Shown: positions 13,251 to 26,673, numbered from the stretch's first letter. The stretch: DNA of 64,000 bases from Rutidosis leptorrhynchoides (GCF_046630445.1 NC_092336.1:203951001-204015000), one strand, 5' to 3'. A program made the numbers and translations. The notes: generated by a model not told the origin, from the sequence alone.

Positions 13251-13262
13251 CACTATAAATCC
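13251..13262 (+). promoter_or_regulatory. TATA-box-like CACTATAAATCC
   Basis: Plus-strand TATA motif 76 bp upstream of the CT-rich leader and the 57-residue ORF at 13336. It lies in the interior of the minus-strand element E, so it is antisense to the element. Confidence 0.35.
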
Positions 13263-13335
13263 ACCTCCTTCGTTTCCATACAACTCACACCTTCTATTCT
13301 TTCTCCCTAACTCATATTTTAAAGTATTTGTCAAT

Positions 13336-13509
13336 ATGCTTCATCCAGTACTGATTCTCGATATACTCCTCACTTTCATATCTGTCATTCTTCTTTTTCA
13401 TCTGCCTCCGGAAGAATCTATTTACTTCTACTATATTCTCGGTTTTATAGTGTTTTTAGTTTTTCCGTGTCTTTATATTGCTATATGCATCGATATATAC
13501 GGTTTATAA
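13336..13509 (+). CDS. Possible 57-residue membrane peptide, antisense in E
   Basis: ATG to TAA encodes 57 residues that are strongly hydrophobic. There are two likely membrane segments, ILDILLTFISVILLFHL near residues 7-23 and YYILGFIVFLVFPCLYIAI near 33-51, joined by the short acidic loop PPEESIYF. A TATA-like motif lies at 13251 and the leader in between is pyrimidine-rich, like a plant 5' UTR. It runs opposite to element E. I do not recognise the protein. It may be a captured host gene start or a chance ORF; no counterpart is seen at the matching place in element C. Confidence 0.3.
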   Translation: MLHPVLILDILLTFISVILLFHLPPEESIYFYYILGFIVFLVFPCLYIAICIDIYGL

Positions 13510-14251
13510 TTTTTGAGTGGTTGTTGGGTTTTATATCTTCCCTTATATTTCAAATCCCCTGCTTTTGTCTTCTATAATCATTGACATCCATAGTTAATGC
13601 TCCCTTCTATTTGCTGCGATTTATACTCCAATTTCCTTTTTGGAGTTTTGTCCTTTCGTTTCTTCTTCTTGCGATTAAGCAACGTTTGTAATGGTCCAGT
13701 ATTCGCAGATATGAATTTTAGAATGAACATAGTTAATGTTCTAAGAAGGAAATGGTAATGGCACGATCTTGATTTGTTAATTTACCAGAATACCCTGAAA
13801 AGACCGAATCATCAAGAAAATATATTCTTGATATTTTTAGAGATTAAATAGAATACAAGAGTCGTGTAACATGGAACATGATGACGGCATGGTCTGTGAA
13901 TCGTCATGTCCCATTAGAAACTCAGCATGACTTACTGTAATATAATCACGTTGATCAAGTGTCATTATATTATACTAACTCATGCTTCAGTTCCCAACAC
14001 TACTTCAAAACATTCATAATTTAAACACGAAAGTTTATAGAATATAGAAACTAATAGTTTCTTATATGATGTAACACTGATAGCGCAAAGAGATAAATGA
14101 CTTCAGATAAGATTAGTTGTGAAAATATCTTTAGAAATATCGCGGATATTTATAATGAAAGATATGATAATATCTTAGAATTTCTAATATTGATGGATGA
14201 TGATGAAGATTTGTCTGTAAAGGTTTAGAATAAAGAGTAAGGTATTCGTTA

Positions 14252-14460
14252 ATGACTTTAGCAGGCACTGAATCATTTGGATTCTTTGAAGGCAGATTTA
14301 GTCTTTGTGATTTGTCCACAGCCTCCTTCATAGTCTGTTCAATCCGTTTTCCAGTTCCAAACCTTCTCTTTTTCTCAGCATTACCACCTTACTATTCTTT
14401 GTCATCAAACTTTTTACTGTTAAGATCGTTTACAGTTTTTGATGCTTCGTCAGCATTTCA
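14252..14460 (-). pseudogene. Captured poly(A)-binding-protein fragment in E
   Basis: The minus strand reads NADEASKTVNDLNSKKFDDKE, two stops, then EKKR... and EQTMKEAVDKSQRLNLPSKN. This order matches the end of RRM3, the linker (KEWYVG...KK) and the start of RRM4 in cytoplasmic poly(A)-binding proteins, which bind mRNA tails. The stops fall exactly at the KEWYVG position (TGG/TAT to TAG/TAA). RRM3 sequence upstream on the minus strand (to ~14530) is too decayed to follow. It carries no intact domain and cannot make a working protein. Element C carries the same region (29081-29312) with different mutations, so the capture predates their split. Confidence 0.7.
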
Positions 14461-15315
14461 AGAACTAGTTTGCAGTTCAAAATATTTTTCAGAACTTCAC
14501 ATTCAAAGTATGTAAGTCCAGGAGATAGACGTTTTACGTACACATATAACTGTTGGCGTAGACATGCTCCGAGATTTCAAAATACTGGTTACTGTTTTCC
14601 GATGATTCGTATGACAATTCTCGTTACAAGATGCGAATGAGTAAATGATGTGATTTCAATAAATATAATGATTTTTCGAAAAGTCAAAGATAATTGAAGT
14701 TGTTGGTAAGTTTATTGCTAAGGTGGCGAGATATGAAAGGTCCCCAGTAACGATGACGAAAGGGCAACGTATCTATCGAGGTTATAATAAGACTAGTCTG
14801 ACTGAAAAGTCGAAGTTGACTTGATGGAGCTGTGACAAAACTGTCTACTTTGAAAAGGAATTGAAAAGTCATTTTAGCTAATAAATGCCAAAGGGTCTGA
14901 CACGGATACGCGTCAAACTATGACTTTGGCTTCGAGAGCTTTTTAGGTACATAAATGTGGGTAATATGTGGTTGGATCATCATCTCGATTGTTCATTGTT
15001 TGAAGTGTCTTCGAAAACTTCGGAGAGTTTGAACACAGTTTGTAATCGTTAATATACATATGATGTTCTAACATAGTTTTGAAGTCAAAGTATAGCTTTG
15101 AAAGATGTAGGAATCTAAGAGTGATGTCTTCTGTTAAATCATGACTTGGATTTTGATTTGTCAAAATCAGAATGCGTAATCAAATTTGGGTGAGAATGGT
15201 TGTTTTGATTACTATACAAGAATGTATATTGTTGTGAGATTTTGGGAGTATAGTTGATGATTTGCTTAATCAGATTCGAAAAATGTAACATATTAATTGT
15301 GAATTTATATATCTC

Positions 15316-15345
15316 TCGGGTATTACCTACCCGTTAAAAAAAAAT
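15316..15345 (-). promoter_or_regulatory. Internal copy of the pre-LTR motif in E
   Basis: The minus strand reads TTTTAACGGGTAGGTAATA followed by CCCGAG. This is the same TTAACGGGTAGGTA block that precedes the 3' LTR, here in the middle of the element. C (27856) and B (59271) have it too. Confidence 0.6.
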
Positions 15346-15576
15346 TTCACAATTAATAGTTTGTACAACAGAATTTTATTACAGTCTTTATGAAAAAATA
15401 TATGTGCATATTTTCTTCAGATGTAACATAGATTTAATGAGTTAATATTAAATTAAACTCATTTGATTTACAGTTGAAACTAGAACTGAATAATCCCTAA
15501 AGACTTTAGAAATTACATAACTTTTACGGAGTATTTATTCAATAAAATTGAAATTATGAATTAATACTTCGTTATT

Positions 15577-15915
15577 TGTTGGTGTTTGTAACCCTTGCAC
15601 CATATTCTCTAAAGCCACTACTCGAGCGCGAAGCGCGTTGACTTCTTTTATTACACCGGGGTGATTGTCGGTTCGGACGAGCGGATAAATAAAACCTAGA
15701 ATTTGATGTAGTATATAATCGTGACGAGATACTCTGGAAATGAGAGAGAAAATAGTGTTTCGGACCGGTTCGCCGGTAAGTGCTTCAGGTTCATCGCCAA
15801 GAGGGCAATGTGGTGGATGGAAGGGATCACCTTCTTCTTGTCTCCAATTATTAAGGAGGCTACGAACCTATCACCAATTCATCCAGAATAGATGATGGCT
15901 AATTGGTTGATCCAT
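15577..15915 (-). pseudogene. Broken counterpart of the 114-residue ORF of element C
   Basis: The minus strand begins MDQPISHHLFWMNW and then meets TGA and TAG where C has GGA and TGG. Downstream sequence still matches C (PFHPPHCPLGDEPEALTGEP) to the end of that ORF. The function is unknown. Upstream codons rich in Ser continue in frame to an earlier ATG near 15990, as in C. Confidence 0.75.
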
Positions 15916-16380
15916 TCTGGTCACACTGCTTTCAGAGCTTGAGTGGGATTTCATATCGGAATTCGAGGGACTTGAACTAATGACGAATTCCATTTCATTC
16001 GATTGAATAAAGGATTTTTCGATAAGAAATGATTTTTCGGCTATCGGGTGGTATTCTAATTACATAGAATATCTATATATATAGCGCAAAAGATTTCATA
16101 GATTACGGAGGAATTTACGGGATATGTCAGGCAAAGTTTACAGTAACAGATACGCTAAGATATGGATTAGCAGATACACTAAGATATGAATTTTGTCTAT
16201 ACACTATTCATGCAACCAATGCAGTAAGACGTGTCTAGACTAAGAATGATAAGCAGGCAATTTCCGACAAAAATGATAAGCAAAACTTTTAACATGCAGA
16301 CACGGTCGAAGTCCAGGCTCACTAATGCATCCTAACGACTATCAGTTAGACACACTAATGCAGACCTGGTTCGCTAAGAC

Positions 16381-16398
16381 CACCGCTCTGATACCAAC
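16381..16398 (-). promoter_or_regulatory. Primer-binding site of E
   Basis: Directly after the 5' LTR the minus strand reads GTTGGTATCAGAGCGGTG. TGGTATCAGAGC is the standard plant site complementary to the 3' end of initiator Met-tRNA. Confidence 0.9.
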
Positions 16399-18360
16399 TG
16401 AAATGACCCGTTCATATACATTATAAACGATTCACAATAGTTAATTACATCGCGAGGTATTTAACCTCTATATGATACATTTTACAAACATTGCATTCGT
16501 TTTTAAAAGACAAACTTTCTTTACAACGAAAGTTGACGGCATGCACACCATTTCATAATACATCCAACTATAATTGACATAATAATAATCTTGATGAACT
16601 CAATACCTCGAATGTAACGTCTTTCAAAATATGCCATGAATGACTCCAAGTAATATCCTTAAAATGAGCTAATGCACAGCGGAAGATTTCTTTAATACCT
16701 GAGAATAAACATGCTTTAAAGTGTCAACCAAAAGGTTGGTGAGTTCATAGGTTTATCATAACAATCATTTCAATATATTAATAGACCACAAGATTTCCGT
16801 TTATAAATATATGTACACTCGCAAGTGTATAAAAGTATTCTATAAGTTGTAGGCACCCGGTAACAAGCCTTAACGTTCATGTTTTACCCTCTGAAGTACA
16901 CCAGATCAGGTGTGTTTAAAATAACCTCGAAGTACTAAAGCATCCCATAGTCAGGATGGGGTTTGTCAGGCCCAATAGATCTATCTTTAGGATTCGCGCC
17001 TACTGTACATAGACAAGTAGTTTAATGTTACCAAGCTAAGGGTATGTATATTTCTGGTTTAAACCCACGTAGAATTAGTTTTAGTACTTGTGCCTATTTC
17101 GTAAAACATTTATAAAAACAGCGCATGTATTCTCAGTCCCAAAAATATATATAAAATGGAGCAAATGAAACTCACCATACTGTATTTCGTAGTAAAAATA
17201 CATATAACGTCATTTAACAAGTGCAAGGTTGGCCTCAGATTCACGAACCTATACTAATTATATATATTTATATGTTGGTCAATATTTGTCTAACAATTTT
17301 TGGTCAAGTCATAGTGTACCACAATCCTAATGCTCGAGACTAATATGCAAAAGTCAACAAAAGTCAACTTGACCCAAAATGACTTCTAAAATTTATACGT
17401 GTTTATTATATAACTTAACTATAGTCGTTTTATATATTTAAATATATTTATTAGATTTTATAATAATAAAAGTCATTTATTAATAAAAATTTATATTAAC
17501 GTTTATATATGATAAAATATACTTTTATATATCTTAAGTAGTAAAATTTATAAAGTTCACTTAATATCGTAAAACTATAGTGGTAAGTATTATTAATGTA
17601 ATTATATTATGCGTGGTGAAAAATATCTTTGTATCCCCTATTTATTTGATAAAATAATATTGATCATAATAATAATAAGTAAAAGTTGTATTATTTTGTA
17701 ATAATAATTATTATTATTCTATAAAAAAATAATAATATTTATATTTACTAAAAATGATATTATGATAAAATGATAATACTAACATAATAGTAATAATGAT
17801 ATTTTATAATAACAATGATATTTCTATTAAAATAATAACGACGATAGTAATAATAATCATTTTAACAATAATACTAAAATTCAGTTGACTATAACTTCTA
17901 ATCCGTTCATCGAAACTATTCGATATCTAAATGAAAAGTTCTTAATTTTTCGCTAGCTTTCCAGTGACATGCATATCATATACCCTATCTCAGTAGCATA
18001 TGTATCTAATTCAGGATTCAACAAACCTATCTAAGGACAATATCGAATGTACAAGCATGCATTATCCTATATACTTGAGCACTAGTCAGGGATACACTAT
18101 TGATATATAAAAGTTAAGTTATGAGTGCTCACATATCAATATTGAGATTCAATATTGCAGGAAAGCATGTAGATGCAACGGAGATGATAAATACTAGATT
18201 GACCTCACGAGCATACCCATGAACCATACCCATCACCTCCATAGCTATAACCCATAATTTACTTAGCTTCGACTCATTCAAAAAACTATTTTGAAATCAC
18301 TCGGACATCACTCCGTCGTAATATTTTATGTATACTAATAATATCTTGAAATAATACAGA

Positions 18361-18362
<2 letters not shown>

Positions 18363-18446
<84 letters not shown>
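18363..18446. repeat. (TA)n microsatellite in E 5' LTR
   Basis: About 42 TA units. Confidence 0.97.
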
Positions 18447-18449
<3 letters not shown>

Positions 18450-18535
18450 AATCGATTGAGAGAGTTTAGAGAAATATATTTTCAAGTTTCTATGAAATAA
18501 TGAAACCTATTGAATTCTATTTATAATAGATTTTT

Positions 18536-18688
18536 GAATTATTAAAGTATGAATTATTAAAGTGAATTATTAAAGTATGAATTATTAAAGTGAATTATTA
18601 AAGTATGATTTATTAAAGTGAATTATTAAAGTATGAATTATTAAAGTGAATTATTAAAGTATGAATTATTAAAGTGAATTATTAAAGT
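18536..18688. repeat. Minisatellite, unit GAATTATTAAAGT(AT)
   Basis: Same minisatellite as at 11993, with a different order of unit types. Confidence 0.95.
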
Positions 18689-19447
18689 TAAAGTAAAGTA
18701 AAAGTAAAGTAAAGGTAAAGTTAAAGTATAGTAAAAGTATAAAAAATATGTATGTATAATACGCGTATAAATATATATAATATTAATTTAAATCGTTATA
18801 TATATTTAATGAAATAAAATATAAATATCGTTATATTTATTATACTGGTTAAGTAATGAGTTGTCAAAAGTGATTCTAGATATTTATAAAAGTTATATAC
18901 GTTTTAATAATAAAGTTCTTTTTAAACTGAAAACGTTTTTGTACGTTTGAAAATAGATTAATAGAATATTATAGAAACCAATTCTCCACTAGCTTTTGTC
19001 TAACTTTCGTAAATGACACTTTTTATTTTTATTTATAAATAGCCTTACAAATTATTCCGAATATCGTTAAGAGGAATAGATTTTCTCAAATCATAGTGGA
19101 CCTCTCAACAGAGACTTGTTATCATAATTCAATGTTTCTGATAATTCAATCATTTAATATATATATTTTTTCGTCGATAATCATATTGAAACAAATACAT
19201 TCATATAAAGCATTATACGTTTAAATACTTTGTTGACATTTTCAATTTATAACATATACACATATACATACATATTCATATATGTTCATTTAATGGTTCG
19301 TGAATTATTGGAATTTGGTCGAGATTTAAATGAATGTATAAACATAGTTTAAAATCCTTGAGATTTAACTTAACAAACATTGCTTATCGTGTCAGAATAA
19401 TATAAAGATAAAGTTTAAATTTAGTCTGAAATTTCCGGGTCGTCACA

Positions 19448-19598
19448 TTATGGATGTGGGAAACCGGGCCACGTCAAGAGTAAATGCCCAAACCAAGGGA
19501 ATACAAATGGGCAAAGTCGTGGAAGAGTCTTCAACATCAATGAGACAGAAGCGCAGGAAGACCCGGAGCTTGTTACGGGTACGTTTCTTATTGATGAA
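19448..19598 (+). pseudogene. Element D gag/protease piece, copy 1
   Basis: 151 bp encoding the zinc knuckle CGKPGHVKSKC and the linker into the protease ([13 protein letters not shown]). It lies between the E and C insertions and is duplicated at 22868. The partner of the right side (the rest of the protease) is at 33656. The left five bases are E's target duplication. Confidence 0.92.
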
Positions 19599-19752
19599 TG
19601 TGACGACCCAGAATTTTTCGACCAAATTTAAACTAAATCTCTATATGGTTTCGACATGATAAGCAAAGTCTATTAACTTGAATTTCAAAATTTTGAACTA
19701 TTTTATGAAATCATTTGACCTTCGACCATTTCCGACGATTCATGAACAATTA

Positions 19753-19843
<91 letters not shown>

Positions 19844-20336
19844 GGACTGTATGCTCATGAATCACCAATTAATCAAACACTTTATTTATATAGATACATA
19901 TACATGTGTATCCGACATACTAACAAGCCCACTTTCTTCCTTTCTTTTTCTGTTTCATTTCCCTTTTAAGACTATATGCACGTATTAGCAATCACACATA
20001 CTTTCAAACAACCTGACACCTACCATTTTACTTTTGAAATTCATAACCACATATCTATCAACTTTAATATTAACAGTAAGTTCATCCGTGAACTTTGAAG
20101 TATCAATCAGGTACTGTTTTTGTTTCATTTATCATCACAACACATTATGTAGACATATATGTAATATATATTTACATCACTTTTATCTATCTGTATATCT
20201 TTATCTATCTATATCTTTACATCACTTATATCTTTATCTATCTATATTGTAAATATATACATATACATATGTGATTAACTATCACCCGAACCATTTTTCA
20301 TTGACCACACTACCATCACCAACATGTGTATGATCA
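19599..20336 (+). repeat. Truncated copy of C's LTR start
   Basis: The first 738 bp of the C LTR, from TGTGACGACCCAG to the GATCA junction. It is created by the tandem duplication and is not an independent insertion. Confidence 0.88.
19757..19841. repeat. (TA)n microsatellite in duplicated C LTR start
   Basis: About 42 TA units; the copy-2 array at 23177 is longer. Confidence 0.97.
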
Positions 20337-21788
20337 GGTGTGTTTAAAATAACCTCGAAGTACTAAAGCATCCCATAGTCAGGATGGGGTTTGTCAGGCC
20401 CAATAGATCTATCTTTAGGATTCGCGCCTACCGTACATAGACAAGTAGTTTAATGTTACCAAGCTAAGGGTATGTATATTTCTGGTTTAAACCCACGTAG
20501 AATTAGTTTTAGTACTTGTGCCTATTTCATAAAACATTTATAAAAACAGCGCATGTATTCTCAGTCCCAAAAATATATATAAAATGGAGCAAATGAAACT
20601 CACCATACTGTATTTCGTAGTAAAAATACATATAACGTCATTTAACAAGTGCAAGGTTGGCCTCAGATTCACGAACCTATACTAATTATATATATTTATA
20701 TGTTGGTCAATATTTGTCTAACAATTTTTGGTCAAGTCATAGTGTACCACAATCCTAATGCTCGAGACTAATATGCAAAAGTCAACAAAAGTCAACTTGA
20801 CCCAAAATGACTTCTAAAATTTATACGTGTTTATTATATAACTTAACTATAGTCGTTTTATATATTTAAATATATTTATTAGATTTTATAATAATAAAAG
20901 TCATTTATTAATAAAAATTTATATTAACGTTTATATATGATAAAATATACTTTTATATATCTTAAGTAGTAAAATTTATAAAGTTCACTTAATATCGTAA
21001 AACTATAGTGGTAAGTATTATTAATGTAATTATATTATGCGTGGTGAAAAATATCTTTGTATCCCCTATTTATTTGATAAAATAATATTGATCATAATAA
21101 TAATAAGTAAAAGTTGTATTATTTTGTAATAATAATTATTATTATTCTATAAAAAAATAACAATATTTATATTTACTAAAAATGATATTATGATAAAATG
21201 ATAATACTAACATAATAGTAATAATGATATTTTATAATAACAATGATATTTCTATTAAAATAATAACGACGATAGTAATAATAATCATTTTAACAATAAT
21301 ACTAAAATTCAGTTGACTATAACTTCTAATCCGTTCATCGAAACTATTCGATATCTAAATGAAAAGTTCTTAATTTTTCGCTAGCTTTCCAGTGACATGC
21401 ATATCATATACCCTATCTCAGTAGCATATGTATCTAATTCAGGATTCAACAAACCTATCTAAGGACAATATCGAATGTACAAGCATGCATTATCCTATAT
21501 ACTTGAGCACTAGTCAGGGATACACTATTGATATATAAAAGTTAAGTTATGAGTGCTCACATATCAATATTGAGATTCAATATTGCAGGAAAGCATGTAG
21601 ACGCAACGGAGATGATAAATACTAGATTGACCTCACGAGCATACCCATGAACCATACCCATCACCTCCATAGCTATAACCCATAATTTACTTAGCTTCGA
21701 CTCATTCAAAAAACTATTTTGAAATCACTCGGACATCACTCCGTCGTAATATTTTATGTATACTAATAATATCTTGAAATAATACAGA

Positions 21789-21790
<2 letters not shown>

Positions 21791-21866
<76 letters not shown>
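21791..21866. repeat. (TA)n microsatellite, duplicated E LTR
   Basis: About 38 TA units, the copy-2 equivalent of 18363. Confidence 0.97.
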
Positions 21867-21869
<3 letters not shown>

Positions 21870-21955
21870 AATCGATTGAGAGAGTTTAGAGAAATATATT
21901 TTCAAGTTTCTATGAAATAATGAAACCTATTGAATTCTATTTATAATAGATTTTT

Positions 21956-22108
21956 GAATTATTAAAGTATGAATTATTAAAGTGAATTATTAAAGTATGA
22001 ATTATTAAAGTGAATTATTAAAGTATGATTTATTAAAGTGAATTATTAAAGTATGAATTATTAAAGTGAATTATTAAAGTATGAATTATTAAAGTGAATT
22101 ATTAAAGT
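21956..22108. repeat. Minisatellite, unit GAATTATTAAAGT(AT), duplicated
   Basis: The copy-2 equivalent of 18536. Confidence 0.95.
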
Positions 22109-22867
22109 TAAAGTAAAGTAAAAGTAAAGTAAAGGTAAAGTTAAAGTATAGTAAAAGTATAAAAAATATGTATGTATAATACGCGTATAAATATATATAA
22201 TATTAATTTAAATCGTTATATATATTTAATGAAATAAAATATAAATATCGTTATATTTATTATACTGGTTAAGTAATGAGTTGTCAAAAGTGATTCTAGA
22301 TATTTATAAAAGTTATATACGTTTTAATAATAAAGTTCTTTTTAAACTGAAAACGTTTTTGTACGTTTGAAAATAGATTAATAGAATATTATAGAAACCA
22401 ATTCTCCACTGGCTTTTGTCTAACTTTCGTAAATGACACTTTTTATTTTTATTTATAAATAGCCTTACAAATTATTCCGAATATCGTTAAGAGGAATAGA
22501 TTTTCTCAAATCATAGTGGACCTCTCAACAGAGACTTGTTATCATAATTCAATGTTTCTGATAATTCAATCATTTAATATATATATTTTTTCGTCGATAA
22601 TCATATTGAAACAAATACATTCATATAAAGCATTATACGTTTAAATACTTTGTTGACATTTTCAATTTATAACATATACACATATACATACATATTCATA
22701 TATGTTCATTTAATGGTTCGTGAATTATTGGAATTTGGTCGAGGTTTAAATGAATGTATAAACATAGTTTAAAATCCTTGAGATTTAACTTAACAAACAT
22801 TGCTTATCATGTCAGAATAATATAAAGATAAAGTTTAAATTTAGTCAGAAATTTCCGGGTCGTCACA

Positions 22868-23018
22868 TTATGGATGTGGGAAACCGGGCCACGTCAAGAG
22901 TAAATGCCCAAACCAAGGGAATACAAATGGGCAAAGTCGTGGAAGAGTCTTCAACATCAATGAGACAGAAGCGCAGGAAGACCCGGAGCTTGTTACGGGT
23001 ACGTTTCTTATTGATGAA
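22868..23018 (+). pseudogene. Element D gag/protease piece, copy 2
   Basis: Same 151 bp as 19448-19598. Its last five bases, ATGAA (23014-23018), are repeated at 33656-33660 after element C, where the protease frame resumes ([10 protein letters not shown]). Confidence 0.93.
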
Positions 23019-23172
23019 TGTGACGACCCGGAATTTTTCGACCAAATTTAAACTAAATCTCTATATGGTTTCGACATGATAAGCAAAGTCTATTAACTTG
23101 AATTTCAAAATTTTGAAATATTTTATGAAATCATTTGACCTTCGACCATTTCCGACGATTCATGAACAATTA

Positions 23173-23291
<119 letters not shown>

Positions 23292-24459
23292 GGACTGTAT
23301 GCTCATGAATCACCAATTAATCAAACACTTTATTTATATAGATACATATACATGTGTATCCGACATACTAACAAGCCCACTTTCTTCCTTTCTTTTTCTG
23401 TTTCATTTCCCTTTTAAGACTATATGCACGTATTAGCAATCACACATACTTTCAAACAACCTGACACCTACCATTTTACTTTTGAAATTCATAACCACAT
23501 ATCTATCAACTTTAATATTAACAGTAAGTTCATCCGTGAACTTTGAAGTATCAATCAGGTACTGTTTTTGTTTCATTTATCATCACAACACATTATGTAG
23601 ACATATATGTAATATATATTTACATCACTTTTATCTATCTATATATCTTTATCTATCTATATCTTTACATCACTTATATCTTTATCTATCTATATTGTAA
23701 ATATATACATATAAATATGTGATTAACTATCACCCGAACCATTTTTCATTGACCACACTACCATCACCAACATGTGTATGATCACTCAAAATATCACCAT
23801 TCCCTTTTGATCTTCCCTATTGTCGCCCTAAACCACCCCCGACAACCAAACCGTCCTGACTATTGTTGCATTCTGATCAACCAAATCAATCAAAAACCCA
23901 CTCGAACTGCTGCTATACTTCTTATGCTTCCTGCTTTTGTTCTTGTGTCGTTCACCATCTCTGCCACACCACATCCGGTCACCCTTAAAAACTGGGAACA
24001 ATCACCCTTATGAACCCACTAGATTATCACTTCATCACCAATATTATCCATCTGAACCATCGAAACTTTCACCACCACAAACTACTCCTGCCCAAACATT
24101 TTTATTTTCGGTTCAAGACGACACCAACACATCATGTACAATCACCATAGTAAACCACCTATCTCCCTTCCTCTTTCTTGTTTTCCCTTTCGTGGACTAT
24201 CACCAACGACCACACCCAATAAACACCAACCATTGTCACCACCACTACTCTGATATCACCTTTATTTTCTTGCCAAAATAACCCCAACACCACAGACTAC
24301 TAATGCTATGCTGCTGCTGTTCACTGCTGTACTTCTGTCATTCCTGTTCAGTCACAAAATCGCCACCACTTCATCCTTTTCAACCAACTTGCTTCTACTT
24401 ATTCGTAAACACTTCATCACCACCTTTACCATCCACGATCCACTACCATCATCAATCTT

Positions 24460-24461
<2 letters not shown>

Positions 24462-24525
<64 letters not shown>
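24462..24525. repeat. (TA)n microsatellite, C 5' LTR, second site
   Basis: About 32 TA units; the 3' LTR array at 31412 has about 51. Confidence 0.97.
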
Positions 24526-24529
<4 letters not shown>

Positions 24530-25207
24530 CGAATTAACAAGCAAGAACCATCGTCATCATCACTGTTACGCTACAGCTGCTCAATTGTTTCATGTTTCTT
24601 TTCTGATTAAACATAGCCCTCTCCCTCACTCTTTCATCTCTCTCTCGTAAATTATAACCCACCAACCCCTTTACAATAACAGAAATCGCTACAGTTATGA
24701 AGACCCTCACACAACATGTCACTACGTATTTAAATTGCAATCATCGAATAACTTTATCAAAGTAAAATTCCTGTCACGTTCCTTTATGTTATTTTTCTGG
24801 CCGATAATCATAAAACCCCATTTGTGTTATTAAAGTTATATTAAGAGAATAAAGTGGAGTGGATTTGGTATATGATGTTATACTGGAAAACGATATATTG
24901 ATGAGATGAGCTGTAAAGAAGAGATTGTTTCTATCTTTTTAATATAACCGAACCCCACCTGCTTTTCACAAACCAAATATATCTAAATTAACCTGGCCGC
25001 TAGTCTAGTCCCGAATTAAATCACAGACACAATTGTTGGGCTGTGATCTTTTTTTCCTATTTTGGGCCGTATGATCTATTAGTTCATTTGGGCCATAATT
25101 TAATTATAGGGCTAAGAACTTGTTTGTTTGTTGGGCCGAAGGATTGGGCAAGGTGATAAGAGGAGACGGGTTATAAATAATAAAGTTGGGTTTAAACCAA
25201 GAAAATA

Positions 25208-25285
25208 CGGATAGTCGAATGGTTAAGGTGTTGTGTTGGTTAGCGAGAGGTCGCAGGTTCGAACCCGGTCTGTGGCATTTTTTTT
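25208..25285 (+). promoter_or_regulatory. tRNA-like Pol III promoter segment in C 5' LTR
   Basis: Box A-like TAGTCGAATGG (25212-25222) and a perfect box B core GGTTCGAACCC (25256-25266) at tRNA spacing, followed by a run of eight T (25278-25285), a Pol III terminator. No acceptor stem pairs with the 3' end, so it is tRNA-derived and not a tRNA gene. Confidence 0.6.
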
Positions 25286-25331
25286 GAAAACCTCATTCTT
25301 TAAGGTAGCACTTTATAATTATTAATATTTC

Positions 25332-25364
<33 letters not shown>

Positions 25365-26673
25365 TATACGATTAATATTAATATCATTAATAAGTATATC
25401 ATTATTAAACATTAGCATTAGGTATTATAAGTATTATTATTATTATTAACATTATTAGAAAAATTATTATTTTTATAGTTATTAGAGTTATTATTATTAT
25501 TATTATCATTTTTACTATTAAAAATATTACAAATATCCTTTTGATTATTGTTACCATTTTTATTATTATTATTATCATTATTAGAAAAATTATAATTTTT
25601 ATCAAAATTATTGTTATTACTATCATTTTTATTAATACTAGTATCATTATTATTAGCATAATAACCATTATTATTATTATAAGATGAAATAACTTTTTAT
25701 TTATTTCCATCAATATTATTTTATCATATGACTTAGTTATATAAAGCTATATTTAAAACATATAACCTAACCATATTAAATTTTTTATTAATTATTTATT
25801 TAATTTTTATAAAATAAATATAATTAATTAAGTTATTAATGAAACACATGATTTACATTAACAACTAAAATCACTAATAAAAATATAAAGTTGTTTAATT
25901 ACCACTACATGTGTTAATATACATAATTGAATATAGGTTCGTGAATCCGAAGCCAACCCTACACTTGTTCAATGTCGTCATATGTATTTTTACTACAAAA
26001 TACGGTATGGTGAGTTTCATTTGCTCCCTTTTTAAATGCTGTTACATTATATATTTTTGGGCTGAGAATACATGCGTTATTTTTATAACTGTTTTACGAA
26101 ATGGACACAAGTACTAAAAATATATTCTACGTTGAGTTGTACCACTTTGCATATCTTCCCTAATAGCTTGGTAACTAATATTTACATGTTGTAATAACAT
26201 GTATACGCGAATCCTATGGATAGATCTATCGGGTTTGACAACCCCAACCGGGCTAGTCGCTCTAGTATCGTAAATGGTTGCATAGTACTTCGTTTTTACT
26301 ACACTTGGTACAGTGTAGATAGATTTCATAATAAAGGGAATATGCCACATTAATTGTTAAGTATGGTTACCGAAGCGCTCAACAATCTATAGAATACTTT
26401 TATACACTTGCGAGTGTACATATATTTATAAACGAAAATCTTGTGGTCTATTAATATACTGAAATGATTGTTATGATAAACATATGAACTCACCAACCTT
26501 TTGGTTGACACTTTAAAGTATGTTTATTCTCAGGTATGAAAGAAACCTTCCGCTGTGCATTTGCTCATTTAGAGATATTACTTGGAGTCATTCATGACAT
26601 ATTTAGGTCAGTACCTCGCAATGGGACCAGATGTTGATGACTTCATCCGGGTGGATTAGGACGGGTCACTACA

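Larger units (their letters stand above)
16399..19447 (-). repeat. 5' LTR of element E
   Basis: 3049 bp, from TGTGACGACCCGGAA (minus strand, 19447) to ...CATTTCA at 16399. Near-identical to the 3' LTR; the most obvious differences are in the TA and GAATTATTAAAGT arrays. Confidence 0.92.
16909..20336. repeat. Tandem duplication, copy 1 (3.43 kb)
   Basis: Covers most of the E 5' LTR, the 151-bp D gag piece and the first 738 bp of C's LTR. Copy 2 follows directly. The sequence changes abruptly at 20336 from C LTR to E LTR at a shared GATCA. Confidence 0.9.

Noticed and set aside
19599-20336. Independent third family-2 insertion
   Set aside because: Explained by the tandem duplication: it stops at a GATCA junction and has no LTR 3' end.
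25208-25285. A genuine tRNA gene
   Set aside because: Box A and B are present, but there is no pairing acceptor stem or anticodon arm, and it sits at a fixed place within LTRs.
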